Positions 1 to 4,193 of a stretch of DNA of 5,157 nucleotides are shown here, one piece after another. A model generated the notes under the pieces. It was not told the DNA's origin, did not search any database, and saw nothing but the letters and a program-made list of their open reading frames with translations. Each line of letters begins with the position of its first letter. Within the stretch, counting starts at the first letter, position 1. The DNA comes from an uncultured Flavobacteriales bacterium (GTDB lineage Bacteria > Bacteroidota > Bacteroidia > Flavobacteriales > Weeksellaceae): positions 1 through 5,157 of the forward strand of contig CALJKL010000110.1 in assembly GCA_937973555.1 (NCBI GenBank), read 5' to 3'. Made by a program: the position numbers and the translations under genes.

Positions 1-2
1 AA

Positions 3-221
3 TTTAACGTAGCCCAAAAAGTAGCGTTGTTTTTGGTAGGAACTTCCATCGTACTTATAGTGCATCAACTTAAAATACAGGATATATACAAACTTTCAAT
101 AGTAATGGTTAGCGGTTTACTTCTCCCCAATATAATTAATGCAGTTATTCGTGGAGGGGATAAGGGGGAAGAAAAAGCTGCCGAAAATATATCCGATAAA
201 ATAGATAAACTCACTAAATAA
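3..221 (+). CDS. small membrane protein, 5'-truncated by the window edge
   Basis: The reading frame is open from base 3 without a stop, so the gene begins outside the window; a TTG at 27 is only an internal codon. The visible 72 residues hold two hydrophobic segments, around VALFLVGTSIVLIV and LSIVMVSGLLLPNII, followed by a charged lysine/glutamate-rich tail ending in KIDKLTK. This fits a small integral membrane protein with a cytoplasmic tail. The stop lies 9 bases before the next gene, which also encodes a two-helix membrane protein, and a spanin-like gene follows; a role in lysis or as a holin partner is inferred from this context only. No family is recognised. I am confident that it is coding and not confident about function. 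Confidence 0.72.
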   Translation, partial: FNVAQKVALFLVGTSIVLIVHQLKIQDIYKLSIVMVSGLLLPNIINAVIRGGDKGEEKAAENISDKIDKLTK

Positions 222-230
222 CAATATCAA

Positions 231-497
231 ATGAAAGATAATTTTTTTAATTCAATGTTAAGCGAAGGGGGCAAGATAAGCCATAAAAGGTTTATTGCAG
301 TTATTTGCACTGCCGTTGTTTGTTTTATATCTGTAAAAGTCGCAGTAGTACATCCTCAATACATACCCGACACATTGCACAGCCTTCTTATTTTCATAGG
401 CATTATGTCTGGCGTGGCAACAGTGGCGCAAGTTGTTTCGTTGGTAAGAGGTACTCCACCACCCAAAGAAGATGAACCTAAAAAAGACACCCCATGA
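231..497 (+). CDS. putative holin-like two-helix membrane protein
   Basis: An 88-residue protein from ATG at 231. A short polar N-terminus (SEGGKISHKRF) precedes a first membrane segment at about residues 20-40 and a second at about 47-70, and the protein ends in a proline- and charge-rich tail (PPPKEDEPKKDTP). The shape, with a basic pre-helix stretch, two helices and a hydrophilic tail, is typical of small phage membrane proteins in Bacteroidota phages that are often called holins. Its stop codon overlaps the start of the next gene as ATGA, so the two are probably translationally coupled. The leader before the ATG is A-rich with no Shine-Dalgarno sequence. The neighbours support a lysis role, but another holin candidate lies next to the endolysin at 2968, so this one could instead be an antiholin or an unrelated membrane protein. 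Confidence 0.75.
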   Translation: MKDNFFNSMLSEGGKISHKRFIAVICTAVVCFISVKVAVVHPQYIPDTLHSLLIFIGIMSGVATVAQVVSLVRGTPPPKEDEPKKDTP

Positions 498-1219
498 TTA
501 AAGGAATAGACTTCCCAAACAAAAAACAATTATGGCTAATAGTCGCTATATTGGCTTTAGTAATTTTTTATTTAGCTAAATGCCGTACTGTTCCCACTCC
601 GCAAACCATAACCACAACCAAGATATTAAAGGACACATTGCGCCTTATAGAGCAGGATAGAAAAAAGATTGAGGATAGCTTTAACTTAGTATTGCAAAAA
701 CACTACAAGGCAGATGAATTTAACAATGGTCAGTTTGTAAACTTGGTTAATCAAAATGAAGAACTTGCTGCCATAAACGAGAAAATGCAAATGGAACTTT
801 CGTACCCCGATACGTGTAGGGCGGTTGTAAACAAATTAAATTCAGCTTATAATAATTATATTGCCCAGACAAAACAAACCATAGAACAATCTAAGAAGTC
901 ATTATCCAATTTAAGGCAAACAATAGAAACTCAAAAATCTTATCTGACAGAAAAGGATAAGTTATACGCCCGTTTAAAATCCAATCTTGATACCTGCATA
1001 GTAAACAATGCAGCACTTGAAAAATACGCAAAGCAAGTAAAGCCCAAACGATCCATAAACTTAAACATACAAACCATAAGCCCCTATGCGGGGAAAATTT
1101 CACCGGAGTTTGGAGCGGGCATCGGCTATCAAAACCGTAAAGGACTTGAAATATCCGCTACCTACTGGACTAACCAGCAAATATCTATTCGTGTATCAAA
1201 ACCCCTTATTCGGTTTTAG
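494..1219 (+). CDS. spanin-like protein: N-terminal membrane anchor, coiled coil, beta-rich C-terminus
   Basis: A 241-residue protein whose ATG overlaps the preceding stop (ATGA). Residues 13-29 form one membrane helix (LWLIVAILALVIFYLA). Residues about 40-180 are polar, rich in Lys, Gln, Glu and Asn, and predicted by eye to be largely coiled coil, with breaks near SYPDTC (103-108). Residues 187-241 switch to alternating hydrophobic and polar residues (SINLNIQTISPYAG, FGAGIGYQNR, GLEISATYW, ISIRVSKPLIRF) ending in Phe, which looks like short outer-membrane-type beta strands. Cys30 follows the helix, but Lys29 in the -1 position argues against a lipobox. Inner-membrane anchor plus periplasmic coiled coil is the plan of an i-spanin (Rz type), and the C-terminus could contact the outer membrane. 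Spanin function is inferred from architecture and from the nearby holin-like genes. A structural or tail-fibre-associated role is less likely. Confidence 0.68.
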   Translation: MIKGIDFPNKKQLWLIVAILALVIFYLAKCRTVPTPQTITTTKILKDTLRLIEQDRKKIEDSFNLVLQKHYKADEFNNGQFVNLVNQNEELAAINEKMQMELSYPDTCRAVVNKLNSAYNNYIAQTKQTIEQSKKSLSNLRQTIETQKSYLTEKDKLYARLKSNLDTCIVNNAALEKYAKQVKPKRSINLNIQTISPYAGKISPEFGAGIGYQNRKGLEISATYWTNQQISIRVSKPLIRF

Positions 1220-1397
1220 CATCTGGAATGGGTAAATCACCCGGAACAACAAACAAGTAAAATCGAGAGTACCTTTTTACGTCTATTACTTCCGGGAACT
1301 TTTCAATCCCCGTTTGCCTAAAATGCTTTCTTACATTTTGAACTGTCCACCCTCTATAAGTGGCATAGTCCATTGCGGTTATGTCTTTTGTTTTCAT
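1206..1397 (-). CDS. small helix-turn-helix-like (excisionase/MerR-type) protein
   Basis: I chose the ATG at 1397, giving 63 residues; a TTG two codons upstream (1403) would add only two residues. The core DYATYRGWTVQNVRKHFRQTG (residues 10-30) reads as a short helix-turn-helix, with WTVQNVRKH as the recognition region, followed by a strand-like stretch EVIDVKRYSRFYLFVVP. This resembles small DNA-binding proteins of the MerR/excisionase type that are common in Bacteroidota phages and mobile elements, where a tyrosine/arginine-rich hairpin follows the helices. It is convergent with the spanin-like gene and overlaps its last 14 bases. A TATATTTG box at 1408-1401 sits only four bases upstream of the ATG; if it is used, the mRNA would be almost leaderless. 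No TTG box is found at the expected distance. Confidence 0.7.
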   Translation of the reverse strand: MKTKDITAMDYATYRGWTVQNVRKHFRQTGIEKFPEVIDVKRYSRFYLFVVPGDLPIPDAKTE

Positions 1398-1448
1398 ACT
1401 CAAATATAATATATCTCAAAGTAACTTAAAAAAAATAATCAGGAAAAA

Positions 1449-1480
1449 GTTGTTTATTATTATCAAAGGACTTATATTTG
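1449..1480 (+). promoter_or_regulatory. Bacteroidota-type promoter P1 (plus strand)
   Basis: GTTG at 1449-1452, a 20-base spacer, then TATATTTG at 1473-1480, an exact match to the Bacteroidota -7 consensus TAnnTTTG with a TTG-type -33 box at the expected distance. Transcription would start near 1487, in a stretch with no plausible plus-strand protein gene. AT-rich sequence gives some chance matches, but both boxes with this spacing are uncommon. Confidence 0.4.
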
Positions 1481-1598
1481 TTTATCAAATCCTACTTGAC
1501 ACTAAAAGGGAGGGTTTGAGGGAGTTCTTTATTTAGCGACTATAATCTTTAAGTATTTGATTTTTTTGATATTTAGTTGTTTTTAGTTTTTTTAAGGC

Positions 1599-1629
1599 TT
1601 GGTAATGTAAAAACAGCTATATACTTTTG
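1599..1629 (+). promoter_or_regulatory. Bacteroidota-type promoter P2 (plus strand)
   Basis: TTG at 1599-1601, a 20-base spacer and TACTTTTG at 1622-1629, again an exact TAnnTTTG box at the expected distance. The predicted start, about 1636, falls on the first base or so of an inverted repeat (1635-1663), so the RNA would begin with a hairpin. It points towards the plus-strand terminator at 1853-1890 and away from any recognised plus-strand gene. Confidence 0.4.
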
Positions 1630-1634
1630 ATACG

Positions 1635-1663
1635 CTGTATGATAATATCATTTAACCATACAG
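1635..1663. repeat. nested palindrome (CTGTATG/CATACAG with inner ATGATA-A-TATCAT)
   Basis: CTGTATG at 1635-1641 is the reverse complement of CATACAG at 1657-1663. Nested in it, 1639-1651 is a second palindrome with six-base arms, ATGATA and TATCAT, around one central base. The two use the same left arm, so they are alternative structures. It could be an operator next to promoter P2 or a hairpin at the 5' end of its transcript. There is no T-run, so it is not a terminator. Confidence 0.4.
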
Positions 1664-1667
1664 TTTC

Positions 1668-1696
1668 AAAAAAACCTCCTGTTCCAAGTCAGGAGG
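1668..1696 (-). terminator. rho-independent terminator after the tRNA region
   Basis: On the minus strand a perfect 7-bp stem, CCTCCTG and CAGGAGG, encloses an 8-base loop and is followed directly by seven T residues. On the plus strand the hairpin is followed by GGGGAAAAA, so it works only for leftward transcription. It would end a transcript carrying the tRNA-Arg and the tRNA remnant, and possibly the genes from 2854 onward. Confidence 0.8.
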
Positions 1697-1704
1697 GGAA
1701 AAAC

Positions 1705-1765
1705 ACAAGGTTTTTGCATTTGACGACATGACCTCGGTAGGATTTAAACCTACAAGGTTTTTGCA
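1705..1765. repeat. 14-bp direct repeat ACAAGGTTTTTGCA around the tRNA remnant
   Basis: The same 14 bases occur at 1705-1718 and 1752-1765, 47 bases apart. Each copy lies just beyond a tRNA 3' end: one after the intact tRNA-Arg, one after the truncated T-arm/acceptor remnant. The similarity extends weakly into the bases next to the tRNA ends (ACGACATG and ACAACATG). This fits a repeated tRNA spacer in an array that lost part of a gene. Confidence 0.65.
1729..1753 (-). pseudogene. 3' remnant of a tRNA (T-arm and acceptor 3' half)
   Basis: On the minus strand GTAGG, a seven-base loop TTTAAAT and CCTAC form a perfect 5-bp T-arm, followed by a seven-base acceptor 3' half CGAGGTC and discriminator A. 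This is the exact layout of a tRNA 3' end. There is no matching GACCTCG 5' half, D-arm or anticodon arm upstream; the bases there are the spacer after tRNA-Arg. The T-loop also has T where C56 is almost universal. It is therefore a decayed or deleted tRNA gene. A tRNA 3' end can also act as a phage attachment core, but no integrase is visible here to support that. Confidence 0.6.
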
Positions 1766-1771
1766 ACAACA

Positions 1772-1843
1772 TGGAGCGGACGGGGGTCGAACCCGTATGG
1801 ACGAATTAGAAGGCCGCTGCATTAGCCATTATGCTACCGCCCC
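1772..1843 (-). tRNA. tRNA-Arg(UCU)
   Basis: A 72-base cloverleaf can be folded by hand. The acceptor GGGGCGG pairs with CCGCTCC (one G-U). TA follows, then a 4-bp D-stem GCAT/ATGC with loop AATGGCTA containing the GG pair. The anticodon loop CTTCTAA has anticodon TCT (reads AGA/AGG). The variable loop has 4 bases. The T-arm ACGGG/CCCGT has loop TTCGACC, and the discriminator is A. CCA is not encoded. The anticodon stem is weak: GCGGC faces TTCGT, giving two G-U pairs and a C-U mismatch at 31-39. The gene lies between phage-like genes, so it is probably phage-encoded. AGA is 4 of 7 arginine codons in the nearby endolysin gene, which fits a supplementary tRNA. Confidence 0.88.
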
Positions 1844-1852
1844 TAAATCATT

Positions 1853-1890
1853 ACTAAAGGTTATCCAGATGGGTAGCCTTTAGTGTTTTT
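1853..1890 (+). terminator. strong plus-strand hairpin terminator
   Basis: ACTAAAGG at 1853-1860 pairs with CCTTTAGT at 1877-1884, and the stem continues inward (a T-G wobble, then TATCC with GGGTA) to a 4-base loop AGAT. This gives a 14-bp stem with two G-U pairs, followed by GTTTTT. On the minus strand the hairpin is followed by AATGATTT, a much poorer tail. No plus-strand protein gene ends nearby; it could end RNA from P1/P2 or block read-through from the left-hand late block into the minus-strand genes. Confidence 0.65.
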
Positions 1891-1926
1891 AAAGGTCAGT
1901 CGCAATATAGAGTAGCTATCATAAAC

Positions 1927-2010
1927 AAGCCCCCATCATTTATACACAATGGTTTAAAAGTTGCCGGTGTGTTATCCCGATGGGTGTAAAATATGATTGA
2001 TTGGGGGCTT
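1927..2010. other. long imperfect stem, possible structured RNA
   Basis: AAGCCCCCA at 1927-1935 pairs perfectly over 9 bp with TGGGGGCTT at 2002-2010. Further inside, ATCATTTATACAC (1935-1947) largely pairs with GTGTAAAATATGAT (1985-1998), allowing a bulge and a mismatch. The central part contains TTATCCCGATGGGT (1972-1985), nearly the same as the hairpin core at 1861-1874. It could end the minus-strand genes, since GGGGGCTTGTTTA follows on that strand some 40 bases after the stop at 2052, or be a small structured RNA. Apart from the terminator, this element and minor micro-ORFs, I see nothing else in 1844-2051. Confidence 0.4.
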
Positions 2011-2051
2011 TCTAAAGCAGCAAAGGAATTTGAAAAATTACATTAAGATAC

Positions 2052-2447
2052 CTATTTGGGGATTGTGTCTATTTTTCCTGCTTCTTTTTTCATCATGGAT
2101 TCTTTATTTTTCAATATATCCTCCACGATGGAACGAATCTGTAAAGAATCGTAATGAACCACAAGAGGCGGATACTCTCCACGTTTATTTGAGGTTTTAG
2201 ATGTTTTTATCCATTCAGAAATAAATGGTACTAAAATGGCTAATCCTGTAACCAATAACAATCCAGCGTTAATTCTCCATTGACTTCTGACTGCGTGAAT
2301 TTCCCATTTTCTGTGAGCAATAAAGTTTTTATGCCCTCCTAATTCCTTCATTAATTTACCCCTTTCTGTAAGAACCCATTCCTGATTTACTACCTCTTTT
2401 GAAGAAATATAATCATTGCTTAATAAGTGAAATTTTACCGCTTCCAA
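2052..2447 (-). CDS. unknown protein with winged-helix-like N-terminus and one membrane helix
   Basis: From the first usable start, TTG at 2447, the product has 131 residues. Residues 1-40 (EAVKFHLLSNDYISSKEVV, WVLTERGKLMKELGG) resemble the short winged-helix plus 'LTE.G..LKELGG' segment found in many small membrane proteins of Bacteroidota. Residues 60-80 (INAGLLLVTGLAILVPFISEWI) form one membrane helix, and the C-terminus is charged. The start is doubtful: the same frame stays open to 2591 and upstream of the TTG reads as good protein (KDIYLFFNEWANAPDRAIRE, then VIVGQTDPIETTKFLIPYLE), but it contains no ATG, GTG or TTG. The real gene may therefore begin near 2564, join the preceding gene by a frameshift, or use a rare start codon. 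It is probably co-transcribed with the gene at 2564-2854. Confidence 0.65.
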   Translation of the reverse strand: MEAVKFHLLSNDYISSKEVVNQEWVLTERGKLMKELGGHKNFIAHRKWEIHAVRSQWRINAGLLLVTGLAILVPFISEWIKTSKTSNKRGEYPPLVVHYDSLQIRSIVEDILKNKESMMKKEAGKIDTIPK

Positions 2448-2563
2448 ATATGGTATAAGAAATTTTGTTGTTTCTATTGGGTCAGTTTGTCCAACTATTA
2501 CACTTTCTCTTATAGCCCTATCTGGGGCATTTGCCCATTCATTAAAAAACAGGTATATATCTT

Positions 2564-2854
2564 TTAAGGAGACATTATCTCTCCCATATATTTAAGACTT
2601 GCAATTAAAATTTGGTGAGCATATTCGGGGGTAGGTACTTCTATTTCTCTTTTCCCCTCAACAGTAGAAGTATAGCGAATGGCACATTTACCAGTTTCAT
2701 CCGTATTTATTTTTAAAGCAGTTACTTCCCCCAAATCTTCATAAACTTTCTTCCACAAATCATAACAAAAAAAGGCACTTCCTTTTACAGAAGTACCTTC
2801 TAAGTCTTTATTATCTAAACCTTTACCCGGTGTCAAATTAGATGTTGAGGCCAT
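2564..2854 (-). CDS. conserved-looking unknown protein, 96 residues
   Basis: The ATG at 2854 gives a soluble 96-residue protein without membrane segments or signal peptide. The first 25 residues are low in structure (MASTSNLTPGKGLDNKDLEGTSVKG); the rest looks like an alpha/beta domain (FFCYDLWKKVYEDLGEVTALKIN, CAIRYTSTVEGKREIEVP, YAHQILIASLKYMGEIM). I do not recognise the family. A promoter-like pair of boxes lies upstream (2905-2876), and the gene is divergent from the holin-endolysin cassette. Its end overlaps the open frame of the next gene by about 28 bases in the -1 frame, so the two may be one broken or frameshifted gene. Confidence 0.68.
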   Translation of the reverse strand: MASTSNLTPGKGLDNKDLEGTSVKGSAFFCYDLWKKVYEDLGEVTALKINTDETGKCAIRYTSTVEGKREIEVPTPEYAHQILIASLKYMGEIMSP

Positions 2855-2875
2855 AAATTATGTGTTTTAGAACTA

Positions 2876-2905
2876 CAAGGTATAATATATTTTCAAAACA
2901 ACCAA
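2876..2905 (-). promoter_or_regulatory. possible promoter for the 2854 gene
   Basis: On the minus strand TTG at 2905-2903, a 20-base spacer and TACCTTG at 2882-2876 approximate the Bacteroidota TTG/TAnnTTTG promoter, with one T missing from the -7 box. The predicted start is about 15 bases upstream of the ATG at 2854. Confidence 0.35.
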
Positions 2906-2915
2906 CTAAAAGTTA

Positions 2916-2923
2916 TATTTTTG
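2916..2923 (+). promoter_or_regulatory. possible -7 box for the holin-endolysin cassette
   Basis: TATTTTTG exactly matches TAnnTTTG and lies 45 bases upstream of the ATG at 2968. There is no TTG at the usual distance (TTTC is found instead), so this is a weak or activator-dependent candidate. It is back to back with the minus-strand promoter candidate in the same intergenic region. Confidence 0.3.
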
Positions 2924-2967
2924 CATTAAACTAATCTATCAAAATAGACAATCTTAATTTTAATAAC

Positions 2968-3171
2968 ATGATTTCAAAACAATTTACATTTAACGCTATT
3001 CTTTGCCTTATATGCGGGGTAGCTTGGTTTGGTTTACCTAAGAGTGTACTTAGTGAAAGCCATCCTGTTCTTACTAAATTTTTACTTGGTATTGGAACCA
3101 TTGCAGGTGCTTGGGGAGCATACCACATAGTAAAAGCATTAAGAAAACAAAATGACAGCACAAATGGGTGA
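2968..3171 (+). CDS. putative holin
   Basis: A 67-residue protein from ATG at 2968. It has two hydrophobic segments, about residues 9-23 (NAILCLICGVAWFGL) and 36-55 (TKFLLGIGTIAGAWGAYHIV), joined by a short polar loop, and a basic C-terminal tail (KALRKQNDSTNG). Two helices, small size, a charged tail and a position directly before the endolysin, with a 20-base overlap, are the usual picture of a class II-type holin, which makes the inner-membrane hole through which the endolysin escapes. No sequence family is recognised, so the call rests on shape and context. The leader is AT-rich without a Shine-Dalgarno sequence. Confidence 0.75.
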   Translation: MISKQFTFNAILCLICGVAWFGLPKSVLSESHPVLTKFLLGIGTIAGAWGAYHIVKALRKQNDSTNG

Positions 3172-3607
3172 AATAAAGCAAATGTCCGATAATGGATTAA
3201 AGTTTTTAATGAATAACGAAGGGGTAGTATTAAAGCCTTATTTAGATACAAAGGGGATACCTACTATCGGAGTGGGGAATACTTTTTATGAAGATGGCTC
3301 TAAAGTAAAAATGACCGATCCTCCAATAACAGAAAAAAGAGCGATGGAATTATTCCGGTGGATACTTAAACAATACGAACTGGCAGTATATTCAAATACA
3401 AGGGATGATATTAACCAAAACCAATTTGATGCCCTTGTTTCCTTCACCTATAATGTAGGGGTAAATGCCTTTAAAAATTCCACTCTACTAAAAAGAATAA
3501 ACGCTAATGCTTCTCAACAAAGCATAACCAACGCCTTTATGATGTGGAATAAACCAAAAGAAATAATCGGGAGACGTAAAAGAGAAGTTGAATTATATTT
3601 TTCATAA
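3152..3607 (+). CDS. endolysin, GH24 family (T4-type lysozyme, muramidase)
   Basis: A glycoside hydrolase that cleaves the MurNAc-GlcNAc bond of peptidoglycan to lyse the cell. In 151-residue numbering the T4 lysozyme catalytic triad is complete: Glu23 (NNEG), Asp32 (YLDTKG) and Thr38 (IPTIGVG), with the same spacing as E11-D20-T26. Further family motifs are QFDALVSFTYNVGVNAFKNSTLL and the C-terminal GRRKREVELY. The length is normal for the family. There is no signal peptide or SAR helix, so release depends on a holin. Three starts are possible: ATG 3152 (used here, overlapping the holin gene by 20 bases), 3164, and 3182, which gives MSDNGLKF and fits the usual N-terminus of the family best. 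A terminator follows at 3634. Confidence 0.95.
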   Translation: MTAQMGEIKQMSDNGLKFLMNNEGVVLKPYLDTKGIPTIGVGNTFYEDGSKVKMTDPPITEKRAMELFRWILKQYELAVYSNTRDDINQNQFDALVSFTYNVGVNAFKNSTLLKRINANASQQSITNAFMMWNKPKEIIGRRKREVELYFS

Positions 3608-3633
3608 TAGTTTTTCATAGTTTTGGATAATCG

Positions 3634-3660
3634 GCCCCGGTTTCTACTGGGGCTTCTTTC
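3634..3660 (+). terminator. terminator of the holin-endolysin cassette
   Basis: GCCCCGG and CTGGGGC form a 7-bp stem with one G-U around the loop TTTCTA, followed by TTCTTTC. It lies 26 bases after the endolysin stop and faces an opposite-strand terminator immediately downstream. Confidence 0.7.
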
Positions 3661-3663
3661 ATT

Positions 3664-3695
3664 AAAAAAAGGCCAGCGCAAGAATACGCCAGCCT
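3664..3695 (-). terminator. terminator of the right-hand minus-strand operon
   Basis: On the minus strand AGGCTGGCG pairs with CGCTGGCCT in a 9-bp stem with two adjacent G-U wobbles, around an 8-base loop, followed by TTTTTTT. On the plus strand the same positions are C-A mismatches, so only leftward RNA forms the full stem. It lies about 36 bases after the micro-ORF ending at 3731. Confidence 0.75.
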
Positions 3696-3730
3696 ACGTT
3701 TAAACCTCAAAGTAAAAAACAAAACGAACG

Positions 3731-3811
3731 CTACTTTCCCCTTACGTTATTGATAATCCATTTAGCAAATACCAAATAGAAACAAAGAAGGGATAAAATT
3801 AGGCAGGGCAT
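3731..3811 (-). CDS. 26-residue membrane micro-protein
   Basis: From ATG at 3811, 26 codons read MPCLILSLLCFYLVFAKWII then NNVRGK and a TAG. The peptide is one hydrophobic helix (about residues 3-20) with a basic C-terminus, a common layout for small membrane proteins. It starts 12 bases after the stop of the 115-residue gene on the same strand and lies before the operon terminator. Its leader, seven or more A residues then CTAACT before ATG, resembles the leaders of the genes at 4433 and 4685 (AAAAAAACCTACC and AAACCCACCTACC). These points support translation. Against it are its short length and the frequency of hydrophobic reading frames in AT-rich DNA. Confidence 0.45.
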   Translation of the reverse strand: MPCLILSLLCFYLVFAKWIINNVRGK

Positions 3812-3823
3812 AGTTAGTTTTTT

Positions 3824-4171
3824 TTAGTTTAGTAAATATTCGTGATTGTCATTCTTTAGGCCCTGTGGTTCTTCCTCATGCCTTTGAAGTGTGGGTATTT
3901 CCAGTATATCCACTTGCTCCAAGATAAGGGCTGTTTCGTACTGTTCCCCTACTTTACGGTCAAGATGCAGGCGATTGCCACACAATAATTCGCAGGTGGT
4001 ATTTTCATTTGTGGTGGGGTAAAGTATCTTTTGCCCTTCGGCTACGTTTTTCAAATCTTCCAGCGTGTAGCCTTTTTCGCTTCCATTTGATTTAGCTGCC
4101 AGTACTGCCAGCGTTTCCGCCAGTCCATTGGAAAATTCAGGCACTAAGGTAATTCGATAAATTGTTTTCAT
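3824..4171 (-). CDS. unknown small phage protein, 115 residues
   Basis: From ATG at 4171. The protein is soluble and acidic, with no signal peptide or membrane helix. It starts with a strand-like KTIYRITLVPEF, then a helix GLAETLAVLAAKSNG, a segment GYTLEDLKNVAEGQKILYP, and a cysteine-containing stretch TTCELLCGNRLHLDRKVG, and ends in a polar, flexible tail. I do not recognise a family. It starts 22 bases after the stop of the 79-residue gene, with the leader ATTAAACTTTTAAA, which is nearly repeated before the first gene of this operon (5154-5140). Confidence 0.7.
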   Translation of the reverse strand: MKTIYRITLVPEFSNGLAETLAVLAAKSNGSEKGYTLEDLKNVAEGQKILYPTTNENTTCELLCGNRLHLDRKVGEQYETALILEQVDILEIPTLQRHEEEPQGLKNDNHEYLLN

Positions 4172-4193
4172 TATTTAAAAGTTTAATGTGTTA

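Noticed and set aside
569..583. Lipobox at Cys30 of the spanin-like protein
   Set aside because: Lysine directly before the cysteine does not fit the lipobox, so the segment is better read as a membrane anchor.
891..1103. Minus-strand frame of 70 codons inside the spanin-like gene
   Set aside because: It is a shadow of the coiled-coil region on the coding strand, without a plausible leader.
1404..1667. CRISPR array or protein gene in the AT-rich gap
   Set aside because: There are no regularly spaced repeats and no frame of useful length; only promoter-like boxes and a palindrome are visible.
1639..1731. 30-codon plus-strand frame starting inside the palindrome
   Set aside because: It runs through the terminator and the tRNA remnant, is polar without a pattern, and shows no coding signature.
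1758..1774. Anticodon arm for the truncated tRNA in the bases before its T-arm
   Set aside because: The would-be stem halves (AAAAA and CCATG) do not pair and they run into tRNA-Arg, so no complete second tRNA can be folded.
1993..2046. 17-codon plus-strand frame MIDWGLSKAAKEFEKLH
   Set aside because: It looks like an amphipathic helix, but it is very short, overlaps the right arm of a stem and has no promoter or leader nearby. Not enough to call a gene.
1997..2200. Plus-strand hydrophobic frame of 67 codons from a TTG
   Set aside because: It lies mostly antisense to the minus-strand gene 2052-2447, whose composition and domain-like layout are more convincing. The hydrophobic run is the complement of charged codons.
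2931..3251. Minus-strand frame of 106 codons opposite the holin and endolysin start
   Set aside because: It is the complement of two well-supported plus-strand genes and has no family likeness.
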